From contig CAMNAT010000131.1 of the NCBI GenBank assembly GCA_946531785.1, positions 1-6,500 of the forward strand: a stretch of DNA of 6,500 nt, written 5' to 3'. The DNA comes from an uncultured Oscillospiraceae bacterium. GTDB taxonomy: Bacteria > Bacillota > Clostridia > UBA1381. Position 1 is the first letter of the stretch. Each line of letters starts with the position of its first letter. Shown here piece by piece: positions 1-6,500 of this stretch. Position numbers and translations under genes: made by a program. Under the pieces are notes generated by a model, which did no database searches, was not told where the DNA came from, and saw only the letters and a program-made list of their open reading frames with translations.

Positions 1-50
1 TAAAACAAAAAGACGCATCAAAACAAACATAAGTTTATTTTGATACGTCT
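1..50 (-). terminator. Rho-independent terminator of the minus-strand unit
   Basis: Read on the minus strand, positions 50-33 and 28-11 form an uninterrupted 18-bp stem, including two G-U pairs, around a 4-nt loop (32-29). The stem is followed directly by a T-rich run (10-1). On the plus strand the stem has two A-C mismatches and no T tract follows it, so the signal acts on minus-strand transcripts only. It lies about 120 bp beyond the stop of the GH36 remnant and is the obvious end of that unit. Stem, loop and T tract are read directly; termination itself is inferred. Confidence 0.86.
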
Positions 51-169
51 CCAAAATCTCTGTATCAAAGCCATTATAACACAAAACATTCACATTGTCA
101 ATATTTTTATTTATGAATTTCGTTTAAAATTTACCTAAAATTAACTGCAATATAAAGTGTTCTCAAATG
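51..169. other. AT-rich 3' intergenic spacer, no gene seen
   Basis: This very AT-rich stretch lies between the stop codon of the GH36 remnant and its terminator. I see no open frame, ribosome binding site or second hairpin. If the minus-strand unit is transcribed, this would be its 3' untranslated region. Confidence 0.6.
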
Positions 170-670
170 TCATACTATGGTTTCAAAATTGACAAGTCGG
201 TAATCCATCTTGACTCCTTTATACATAAGTAAGCTACCATTGTATTCTCTTGAGGGTTTTCTGAAGCCCTCGTTAGAATAGAACATGACCGATTGAAGAG
301 TTTCAAAGCTTTCACCATCCTTGAATAGCCGCCTGAACTGGTGTGGATTGATGCCTTGCCGTACTCGTAAAGCTCCGAAAGAGTCGATTTCTGCTTTACG
401 CCCCGGTTTGAGAGAAGTTCTCTCCATGTTGCGTGCGCGTTCCCATGTGCCTGCAAAATGTATGGTATCATAATTCCTTATGGACAAATCAAGGCTTGCG
501 GAGTATGCACTCATAATTTCGAGATTTACTCCGGATTTGTTTGTTATATCTGAATTTCTTGCGATGATATTGTATTCATCAAAAACGGTGTAGAATAAAT
601 GCACCTCAAAGTCAAGTAAATTCTCATATAAAACTACTTCAAGTGTATCGACAGTACTACTGCCCTTGAA
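170..670 (-). pseudogene. Internally deleted remnant of a GH36 alpha-galactosidase
   Basis: One open minus-strand frame runs from a stop at 704-706 to a TGA at 170-172. Its residues resemble the N-terminal beta-sandwich domain of GH36 alpha-galactosidases (raffinose/melibiose and galactomannan breakdown). Numbering from the GTG at 604: YTVFDEYNIIAR (5-16), SAYSASLDL (32-40), FAGTWERARNMER (50-62), LKPG (65-68), then AEIDSFGALRVRQGINP (71-87) and ESFETLQSVMFYSNEGF (98-114). Family-like sequence (TLEVVLYENLLDFEV) continues upstream of the GTG to about 655, so the GTG is not the original start and the 5' end is missing. The segment that normally follows the LRPG block, with its SRRG and SSH motifs, is absent near 395-402. 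After about 255 the last roughly 20 residues (GSLLMYKG...) look more like the extreme C-terminus of the family, which would mean the whole catalytic barrel is gone. Neither catalytic Asp can be present. A minor alternative is a short orphan domain still translated from GTG 604, but no good ribosome binding site precedes it. The family call is from memory of conserved blocks. Confidence 0.8.
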
Positions 671-700
671 AAGACAGATTATTGTATTAAAGTTGTTATT

Positions 701-729
701 ATATTAGATTTGATAAAAATAAAAGTCAA
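701..729 (-). promoter_or_regulatory. Sigma-A-like promoter of the minus-strand unit
   Basis: On the minus strand, TTGACT (729-724) and TAATAT (706-701) are separated by exactly 17 bp. These are close matches to the sigma-A consensus, and the predicted start is near 694. The promoter lies just upstream of the GH36 remnant and faces away from the plus-strand operon promoter. It was probably the promoter of the intact alpha-galactosidase gene. Because the first remaining GH36-like codons lie within about 40 nt of the predicted start, the lost N-terminus must have sat between the promoter and position 670. Activity is inferred from sequence only. Confidence 0.6.
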
Positions 730-783
730 GCGGATTTTAAATGAATGATTAAATTTCGACACTTTTGTGATAAAAAATAAAAG
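711..783. repeat. Direct repeat pair in the divergent promoter region
   Basis: The 15-mer TGATAAAAATAAAAG at 711-725 recurs at 768-783 with one extra A, in the same orientation and 57 bp apart. The first copy fills the spacer and -35 edge of the minus-strand promoter. The second sits where the -35 region of the plus-strand promoter would be. The placement suits a regulator site serving both promoters, but the sequence is A-rich and could recur by chance. Confidence 0.4.
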
Positions 784-810
784 CAATATAGAAGTGTGTT
801 ATGCTATAAT
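782..810 (+). promoter_or_regulatory. Extended -10 promoter of the GH105-SLH operon
   Basis: A perfect TATAAT lies at 805-810, preceded by TG one base upstream (TGC, 802-804), which makes an extended -10 element. The hexamer at the usual -35 spacing (about 782-787) is a poor match; extended -10 promoters often tolerate this, and it suggests dependence on an activator. The predicted start near 817 would give a leader of about 40 nt before the ATG at 857. No other promoter is evident before the later genes, so this one likely drives the whole operon. Confidence 0.7.
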
Positions 811-846
811 AGGATAAAGTGAGTATGTTAAGATTGACCAATATAT

Positions 847-850
847 GGAG
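847..850 (+). promoter_or_regulatory. GGAG ribosome binding site that sets the GH105 start
   Basis: GGAG lies 6 nt before the ATG at 857, which is ideal spacing. The alternative in-frame ATG at 845 overlaps this motif and has no purine-rich site at a suitable distance upstream. The start at 857 is therefore preferred, making the protein four residues shorter than the longest frame. Confidence 0.72.
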
Positions 851-856
851 ATAAAA

Positions 857-1963
857 ATGAACGAATCAATTAAATATGCACAAATGTTAAGTGAAACAAT
901 TATGAGAAAATATAAAGCCGAGGACCTTGAGCCTAAAGGAATATTTCATTATCATCAGGGCGTTTTTCTTTCGGGAATGTATAATACATATAAGGTATGC
1001 AAGGATGAACGGTATTTTGAATATATAAAACGATGGGTTGATTCAATTATATATGATGATGGTAGTATAAATACATTCAGAGATAATATGCTTGATGATA
1101 TTCAGCCGGGAATATTGCTGATTGAGCTCTATAAATGTACCAAAGAAGAAAAGTATAAAAAGGCTTTGGGAACACTTATGGAGGTTTTGGAAAAATGGCC
1201 TACAAATCCGGACGGCGGCAGATGGCACAAGCTTTTTTATAAGGACCAGATGTGGCTTGACGGAATATATATGGCGGCTCCGCTTGAGGTACAATATTCT
1301 GCTTTATTCGGTGATACGCATTTTGCGCAGAGAGCGATTGACCAGGCACTGCTTATGTGGGATAAAATGGGAAACAAGAAAACAGGATTATTATATCACG
1401 CATGGGATTATTCACATGAGGCAGAGTGGGCAGATGAAATAACGGGCTTGTCAGAGGAAGTTTGGGGAAGAGCGTTAGGCTGGTATGTAGTAGCGGTATT
1501 GGATATACTTGAAGAGATTCCTGAAAATCATCCGGACAGGAAAAAGCTTGAAGAAATTGAGAGAACTGTTCTTGAAGCGATAGTACGGAATCAGGACGCA
1601 AAAAGCGGAATGTGGTATCAGATTGTGGACAAGGGCAGCTGTGAAGGTAATTGGTTAGAGGCATCGTGCAGCTCGCTGTTTGTATATTCATTGGCTAAGG
1701 CAGTAAGAATGAAAATAGTAGTCGAAGAATATATACAGGCAGCGGTAAAAGGCTTTGAGGGAATTATAAACAAATCCGTAAGTATTTGCGGTGAGGATTT
1801 GTTGCTTGGTGATGTGTGCATAGGTACCAATGTATGTGACTATCGTGGTTATTCTGAAAGACCGGTATCAACGAATGATTTGCATGGAGCAGGTGCATTT
1901 CTTCTGATGTGTGCAGAATTAGGACATGTTGATATGATGGAGGGAGAATGTACAGATGAATAA
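857..1963 (+). CDS. GH105 unsaturated rhamnogalacturonyl hydrolase (YteR/RhiN-like)
   Basis: Glycoside hydrolase family 105 enzymes remove the unsaturated uronic acid from the non-reducing end of oligosaccharides made by pectin or rhamnogalacturonan lyases, in the cytoplasm after uptake. The protein has 368 residues from ATG 857, normal for this alpha/alpha-barrel family, and no signal peptide. Family blocks numbered from that start: LDDIQPG (79-85); QMWLDGIYMAAP (131-142), with Asp135 matching the catalytic Asp of YteR; YHAWD (180-184), with the conserved His181; WADEITGLSEEVWGRALGW (191-209); GMWYQIVDKG and GNWLEASCSSLFVYSLAKA towards the C-terminus. All key positions I can recognise are intact. 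It is the first gene of the operon, read from an extended -10 promoter, and its end overlaps the next start by 8 nt. Some GH105 members act on other unsaturated glycuronides, so the exact substrate (rhamnogalacturonan versus others) is inferred. Confidence 0.93.
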   Translation: MNESIKYAQMLSETIMRKYKAEDLEPKGIFHYHQGVFLSGMYNTYKVCKDERYFEYIKRWVDSIIYDDGSINTFRDNMLDDIQPGILLIELYKCTKEEKYKKALGTLMEVLEKWPTNPDGGRWHKLFYKDQMWLDGIYMAAPLEVQYSALFGDTHFAQRAIDQALLMWDKMGNKKTGLLYHAWDYSHEAEWADEITGLSEEVWGRALGWYVVAVLDILEEIPENHPDRKKLEEIERTVLEAIVRNQDAKSGMWYQIVDKGSCEGNWLEASCSSLFVYSLAKAVRMKIVVEEYIQAAVKGFEGIINKSVSICGEDLLLGDVCIGTNVCDYRGYSERPVSTNDLHGAGAFLLMCAELGHVDMMEGECTDE

Positions 1964-3623
1964 ATCAGTGGCGCTTGGTAGTGTTATTACGGCAGTTTTA
2001 CTGTTTATGCAGCCAATGGCTCTGGCTTTGGAGAGCATCAGTGTTGATTCGGAACAAAGAAAAATTTCTGTGAATATGGAAATCCCTGCGCCTGCGAAGG
2101 CATTTGCTGATATTATAATTATGAAATCAAATGCAGATCGTGACAGCATTAGTGCGGAAGGTATTGATTTTGATAAATTTTTCTATAAAAAAGTATATAT
2201 CTCCGGCGGTAAGATAGCAGAAAATATAGAAATCAATAATTCGTTTGAAGCAGGAGAATACATAATGTATGTTGAATGCGGAGATTATGCGGACAGAAGT
2301 ATATTCATATTAGCATCTTCTGATTTGGAAAAGGCAGTTACACAGGCAAATTCCGGCGATGGTTTTTTAGATGTGAATTTCGGGGCGGATATGGAAAGCC
2401 TCAAAGATAATAAGGTAGAGATAAATACATTTATAAAAAATATAAAGGCTCATGGTAAATTCACAAATGCCGGGTTTATAAAGGGATATATTCAGGCTTC
2501 GGCAGTAGCGAAGCTGATGAACGATAGCTTGTCATTAGATGATTTTTGCGATTTATATGAAACATATTTTGATTATGATTTGAATGAAATCGCGGATATG
2601 AAAGATGGCGATAAAGATAGCTTTTTTGCAGCAGTAAAGAATTACGATATAGGCAAGGCCACTCCGGAGGAGGTTCTCATTGGTGCGAAATTTGTTGCTC
2701 AATGTAAGGCAGCACCTGAGCAGTACACTTTGCTTGAAATCGCGGAAGAATATATAAAAAGTAATGAGCTTTCATCGGGAGATTATAAGGAGCTTAATTC
2801 ATATTACAAAAAGGCGGTTGGCTCAGCACTCAAGGAAGCCATATCAAAGCTTAACAGCGCAGAAGCAATATACAGTAGATTTATAGAAATTGCAGCGGAT
2901 GAGTACCAAAAACAGGAGAAATCATCAAGTAAAGGTCCGACCGGCGGCGGTGGCGGTGGCGGCGGTGGCGGCGGTGGTGCCGCAATGGGAATATACACGC
3001 CGGGAATGGGCGAAGTATATAACAACACAGCTACAGAAAAACCACAGGAGTCTGCGGAGAAAAATGAAGTGGAAACAACAGCTGTTTTTACTGATATAAA
3101 AGGACACTGGGGAGAGATGTATATTACCGAGTGCTTTAATAAAGGTATTATAAACGGCTACAATGATAATACATTCAGGCCGGAAGCGAATATATCGCGT
3201 GCAGAAACAGCGGCACTTATACAAAGAGTTTTCAAAATACCCAACGGCACAGCAAATGAGTTTGCGGATATAGAGGATGATGCGTGGTATAAGGGTAGTA
3301 TTACAGGCTTAAGTGATACGGGAATTATACAGGGATACAACGGATATTTCCGACCAACCGAGAATGTATCAAGAGAAGAGATGTCTGTAATAATTTACAG
3401 AGCGCTTGATTATTACGGAATCAGTCTGGAGGGTGAAATGACATTTGGTGACGGTGAAGAGATTTCCGATTATGCAAAGGAAAGTGTTTCAAGTCTTGGT
3501 GCGAATGGAATTATTACCGGGGATAACGGAAAGTTCAGACCGGATGAAAGCCTTACACGCGCGGAAGCGGCGACGCTGATATACAGAACGATAACTGTGT
3601 TTTTGGGAGGGATAGTTAAATGA
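1956..3623 (+). CDS. Secreted protein with poly-Gly linker and three C-terminal SLH domains
   Basis: This 555-residue surface protein of unknown function is probably attached to the secondary cell-wall polymer by its SLH repeats. A signal peptide covers residues 1 to about 24 (hydrophobic core, then ALA near 22-24). Residues 26-118 are beta-rich and look Ig-like, with alternating strands ending in GEYIMYVECGD. Residues 120-325 are mostly helical and acidic. A run of 12 glycines (330-341) is followed by a Pro/Thr/Glu-rich stretch to about 375. Three SLH repeats then start at Phe378, Phe436 and Phe497, each ending in the expected motif: SRAE (414-417), SREE (472-475) and TRAE (534-537). No catalytic motif was recognised, so a binding or scaffold role is as likely as an enzymatic one. 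The start is supported by GGAGGGAGA (1939-1947). The gene overlaps GH105 by 8 nt and the next gene by 4 nt, suggesting translational coupling. The SLH call is strong; the N-terminal description is inferred. Confidence 0.93.
   Translation: MNKSVALGSVITAVLLFMQPMALALESISVDSEQRKISVNMEIPAPAKAFADIIIMKSNADRDSISAEGIDFDKFFYKKVYISGGKIAENIEINNSFEAGEYIMYVECGDYADRSIFILASSDLEKAVTQANSGDGFLDVNFGADMESLKDNKVEINTFIKNIKAHGKFTNAGFIKGYIQASAVAKLMNDSLSLDDFCDLYETYFDYDLNEIADMKDGDKDSFFAAVKNYDIGKATPEEVLIGAKFVAQCKAAPEQYTLLEIAEEYIKSNELSSGDYKELNSYYKKAVGSALKEAISKLNSAEAIYSRFIEIAADEYQKQEKSSSKGPTGGGGGGGGGGGGAAMGIYTPGMGEVYNNTATEKPQESAEKNEVETTAVFTDIKGHWGEMYITECFNKGIINGYNDNTFRPEANISRAETAALIQRVFKIPNGTANEFADIEDDAWYKGSITGLSDTGIIQGYNGYFRPTENVSREEMSVIIYRALDYYGISLEGEMTFGDGEEISDYAKESVSSLGANGIITGDNGKFRPDESLTRAEAATLIYRTITVFLGGIVK
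2943..2978 (+). repeat. (GGY)12 glycine-codon tract
   Basis: Twelve consecutive GGC/GGT codons encode the Gly12 linker (residues 330-341) of the SLH protein. The 36-bp tract is an isolated GC-rich island in an AT-rich gene. GGC and GGT are interspersed, so it is an imperfect trinucleotide repeat. Length change by slippage would keep the frame. Confidence 0.95.
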
Positions 3624-6304
3624 AAAAAATTCTATCTATACTTCTTGCGGCAATGATGCTACAGTCAGTATGCATAAATACATATGCTAAAGATACTGAG
3701 GCACAAACCGTACAGGAGGCCTATGAACCTACAGAAAAGGCAAAAGAAGCACAAGCCTTGCTTAGAGGTCTGGGTGAAACGGAATTTTTTGAAACGATTG
3801 ATAACGATCCGGTTAGCAGAGGCGACTTCATTTACGGCTTGATGGATGTGCTCGGAATAAGTGTTCCGGTGTCAGATTCAACAGGTTTCGTTGATGTACC
3901 TGCGAACAGTAAATATGCGCAGGCTGTGACAACGGCACTCAGCTTCAGATTTATAAGCGAGGGTGACAATTTTAGAGTAAATGACAGTATCAAGCTCAAT
4001 GAGGCGATAAAAATTGTAGTGGGAGTACTGGGATATACATCCATCGCAGAAATAAATGGTGGTTATCCTCAGGGTTATATCAGTATTGCAAGTGAAAGAG
4101 ATTTATTTAAGAATATTGAAGTAAAGGAAGAAGTTACAAAAGAAGATATGGCATTGCTTCTGTATAATATGTTTATGAGCAAAGTTGCAAATGTTGACTA
4201 TATTGGCTCAAAGCCTGCTTACAGAGTTGGAGAAGATACGCTTCTTGAGGCGCTTCATGAAGTACATTCAATAGAAGGAGTCATTACAAAAAATTCGGTG
4301 ACCTCATACGATTTATCCTATAGTTATGCAAAAGGAAACTCAATGGTTGAGGTTGATGGCGAGGCATATGACAGCAAAATAGATATTGATAAATACTTTG
4401 GTATGAACTGTATTGTCTATTATGATGACGACGGGATCGTATCGGTATATCCGAAGAAAAATAACGAAATGACAATTCTTTCGAAAGATATAATAGACAT
4501 TAACGATTCGAGACTGATATATGAAGAAGATGGAAGTCATAGAGAAAAAAAAGTTAAGATTGACAGGAACTATCTTGAGGTTTATAACGGAATGACTACA
4601 AAGGCTGATGAAGATCACATTTTAAATTCTTCAGGGAAAGTCAGGCTGGTAGATAATAATAATGACAATGTGTACGATGTTATTTTCATCGAGCATTATA
4701 CATATGTAAAGGTAAGGAATGTCGACACAACGGATAAGCTTATTGAGGACAAACATTCCGCAGATAACAATATTTCAATTAATGAAGATAACATCAAGCT
4801 GAGTATATGTGATATTGATGGTGCAACGGTTAAGCCGGCGGATATAAAGTCGGGAGATGTACTTCAGGTAAAAAAGTCGCTTGATAAATCCTTTGTGGAA
4901 ATAATTATCCTTCCGTCTGCGGCTATAGGAAGGGTAACATCAGTGAAAGAAGATGAAGAAATAATCATCAATGATGAAACCTACGAGTTGAGCGATTATG
5001 CACGCAGTTACTGTGACAGTGTTAATAGACCCGGCAAGTCGATAAGCTATTATGTGGGCTTCAATAATGAGATTGCTTATGTTGAAAGTGCATCAGAGGA
5101 GTTTGTATACGGATATTTAGTAAGAGTATTCTATAAGGATGAGGACGAGGAATCTGTGGTAATGCGGGTTTTCACAGAGTCGGGAAATTTCAATGATTAT
5201 GAGTTCGCAAAAAAACTCAAATATGACGGAGAAACAAAGAAGTTTTCGGCGGCGTATGACCTTATAAAATCAAATTTTAAAGAGCAGCTTATAAAATATA
5301 AGCTTGATTCCGACGGATTCGTTATAGCTATTGATACTGCAAAAACAGTTAATATGGAAACCGTTTCAACAGAGGAACTGATGAAAGAAAAGGATGAAAA
5401 CGACAGCCTTACCAAGCACGAATGGGCAGAGACGGAATATATATACAGAAGCAACGGAACATTTGGTATGAATTTCAATGCAAGCAGTGCAATTGTATTC
5501 TTACTTCCGGTAGTTGCCGGTACAGAAAGCGTAGTTGATGTTAGCGCTAAGGAAGAGTTTGAAACAACAACGGTTTCAATATTGAACTCAGGTTCAAAAT
5601 ATTCATATTTTGAGGTATATGATGTTGATGAATACGGCTGTGCAAATGTTTTGCTTGCATATAATGTAGCAAGAACCGGCTCACCGTACAGCTTCTATTC
5701 AAATATGGGTAACAATTACAGCTATGGAATGATTTCAAAAATTGTAGACTCGGTATCGGATGACGGAGAATATGGAAAGACAATCACAGTTTTTTCATCC
5801 GGAAAGTTTAAGGAATATTTCCTTCCTGAGGATGTAAAATATTTGATGCCTGCCGATGATTCTCTCGACAAGGGAGATATTGTGAGATTCAGAGCGGTTG
5901 GAACCCGAATCAACGATATTATACTTGATTTTAATGCTGACAGATACAGCCACAACAGAGACTATGATAAACGAAGTGCACCTATGGGCTATAACTATTC
6001 AGATGCTATATTGGCGTATCAATGCGGAAAGGTATATAATTACGGAGATATAACCTGTTATTATACATCAACAGTGAATGAACTAACAGGAAAATATGAT
6101 TTTTCAGCTGCAAACCTTTTGAATTCCAATATAAATACAACAAATATCTGCCGTTTCGATACAAAGTCAAAGACGGTGCGAAGTATAGATAAGAATGATA
6201 TACGCTCGTATGTTACGCACGGAGAAGATGCAGATATTATAGTACTCAAGCAGAGAACTGCCAATACACAGTGTATCTTTGTTTATGGGAAAGGAGAGGA
6301 GTAA
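3620..6304 (+). CDS. Secreted beta-rich protein with divergent N-terminal SLH repeats
   Basis: The gene encodes 894 residues. A clear signal peptide ends at TYA (21-23). About residues 55-188 form a divergent SLH region: an SRGDF-type motif (66-70), a repeat from FVDVP (90) to VLGY (139), and a third unit with GGYPQGY (147-153) and TKEDMALLLYNMF (173-185). Unlike its upstream neighbour, the anchor is therefore N-terminal. Residues 200-894 are largely beta-strand in pattern, with no catalytic motif or family I recognise. Three stretches (about 219-277, 436-488 and 702-770) share a pattern of G-x-(I/V), a strand, a short loop and a closing hydrophobic strand, so they may be repeated domains. 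An acidic Asn/Asp loop at 345-353 (DNNNDNVYD) could bind calcium. The ATG overlaps the upstream TGA (ATGA) and follows GGAGG (3606-3610). The role is unknown; a surface scaffold or glycan-binding protein is possible. Certainty is high for a secreted SLH protein and low for its function. Confidence 0.9.
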   Translation: MKKILSILLAAMMLQSVCINTYAKDTEAQTVQEAYEPTEKAKEAQALLRGLGETEFFETIDNDPVSRGDFIYGLMDVLGISVPVSDSTGFVDVPANSKYAQAVTTALSFRFISEGDNFRVNDSIKLNEAIKIVVGVLGYTSIAEINGGYPQGYISIASERDLFKNIEVKEEVTKEDMALLLYNMFMSKVANVDYIGSKPAYRVGEDTLLEALHEVHSIEGVITKNSVTSYDLSYSYAKGNSMVEVDGEAYDSKIDIDKYFGMNCIVYYDDDGIVSVYPKKNNEMTILSKDIIDINDSRLIYEEDGSHREKKVKIDRNYLEVYNGMTTKADEDHILNSSGKVRLVDNNNDNVYDVIFIEHYTYVKVRNVDTTDKLIEDKHSADNNISINEDNIKLSICDIDGATVKPADIKSGDVLQVKKSLDKSFVEIIILPSAAIGRVTSVKEDEEIIINDETYELSDYARSYCDSVNRPGKSISYYVGFNNEIAYVESASEEFVYGYLVRVFYKDEDEESVVMRVFTESGNFNDYEFAKKLKYDGETKKFSAAYDLIKSNFKEQLIKYKLDSDGFVIAIDTAKTVNMETVSTEELMKEKDENDSLTKHEWAETEYIYRSNGTFGMNFNASSAIVFLLPVVAGTESVVDVSAKEEFETTTVSILNSGSKYSYFEVYDVDEYGCANVLLAYNVARTGSPYSFYSNMGNNYSYGMISKIVDSVSDDGEYGKTITVFSSGKFKEYFLPEDVKYLMPADDSLDKGDIVRFRAVGTRINDIILDFNADRYSHNRDYDKRSAPMGYNYSDAILAYQCGKVYNYGDITCYYTSTVNELTGKYDFSAANLLNSNINTTNICRFDTKSKTVRSIDKNDIRSYVTHGEDADIIVLKQRTANTQCIFVYGKGEE

Positions 6305-6306
6305 TT

Positions 6307-6500
6307 ATGAAAAAAATCATATCATCAGTCATTGCAATGATAATGATAGTAACATGCTTTCCGCATAAACCGGCACAGGCAAAGAATATCGATATATATT
6401 TTAACGAAACCTTTAACAACTATATAACAAATGTTTCGCTTGATGATATTGGGCTGGACAATGCATTAAAAAATCGTGTTGTGTCAGACGGAGTGAATAA
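6307..6500 (+). CDS. Start of a further secreted protein (cut by the window end)
   Basis: The first 64 codons of an open frame follow the 894-residue protein after a 2-nt gap. AAGGAGAGGAG (6291-6301) ends 5 nt before the ATG. The product begins with a lysine-rich start, a hydrophobic core and AQA at about 23-25, a typical signal peptide. The mature protein opens with IDIYFNETFNNY, resembling the first strand of jelly-roll domains often found at the front of large secreted carbohydrate-active enzymes. Too little is visible to assign a family. Its position makes it a fourth member of the operon and possibly the enzymatic surface partner. Confidence 0.85.
   Translation, partial: MKKIISSVIAMIMIVTCFPHKPAQAKNIDIYFNETFNNYITNVSLDDIGLDNALKNRVVSDGVN

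Noticed and set aside
11..50. Plus-strand terminator reading of the hairpin
   Set aside because: On the plus strand the stem has two A-C mismatches and is not followed by a T run; the signal fits the minus strand only.
175..471. Second minus-strand open frame overlapping the GH36 remnant
   Set aside because: It overlaps the frame that carries the GH36-like blocks and shows no recognisable protein pattern, so it is a frame shadow.
845..856. Longer GH105 start at ATG 845
   Set aside because: This ATG overlaps the GGAG motif and lacks its own ribosome binding site; ATG 857 has ideal spacing. It remains possible but less likely.
605..856. CcpA (cre) site or riboswitch in the divergent promoter region
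   Set aside because: No sequence close to a cre palindrome was found, and the plus-strand leader of about 40 nt is too short for a known riboswitch class.
1122..1442. Plus-strand frame inside the GH105 gene
   Set aside because: It is out of frame with conserved GH105 blocks on the same strand and shows no domain signature.
2804..3028. Antisense frame rich in proline across the glycine tract
   Set aside because: The polyproline is only the complement of the GGC/GGT codons, and the frame lies wholly inside a confident SLH gene.

Overview
The window looks like a chromosomal segment from a low-GC, Gram-positive, plant-polysaccharide-degrading member of the Clostridia. The evidence is the AT-rich sequence, strong GGAGG-type ribosome binding sites, a sigma-A-type extended -10 promoter, short Gram-positive signal peptides, and proteins anchored by S-layer homology (SLH) domains next to a pectin-pathway enzyme. 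The layout (GH105, then poly-Gly/SLH protein, then N-terminal-SLH beta-rich protein, then a further secreted protein) recalls gut pectin specialists such as Monoglobus. That taxonomic link is inference; no marker gene is present.

Left part (1-844). A minus-strand transcription unit has collapsed. A good sigma-A-like promoter (701-729) and a strong Rho-independent terminator (1-50) enclose only about 500 bp of protein-coding material. This is a decayed GH36 alpha-galactosidase. It keeps parts of the N-terminal beta-sandwich domain, and possibly the last C-terminal residues, but has no start codon at the homologous position, no segment between two N-domain blocks, and no catalytic barrel. The remaining pieces are still joined in one open frame. 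A 15-bp A-rich direct repeat lies between the two divergent promoters.

Right part (about 782-6500). A plus-strand operon starts at an extended -10 promoter. Its genes are tightly packed: a cytoplasmic GH105 unsaturated glycuronyl (rhamnogalacturonyl) hydrolase (857-1963); a secreted 555-residue SLH protein with a 12-glycine linker (1956-3623, 8-nt overlap); a secreted 894-residue protein with divergent N-terminal SLH repeats and a long beta-rich region of unrecognised type (3620-6304, 4-nt overlap); and the first 64 codons of another secreted protein (6307 to the window end, 2-nt gap).

As a system (inference): surface proteins held to the secondary cell-wall polymer by SLH domains may bind or process pectic polymer, and the cytoplasmic GH105 would remove the unsaturated uronic acid from imported lyase products. 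The roles of the two SLH proteins are not known. No RNA gene, CRISPR array, insertion sequence or attachment site was seen.
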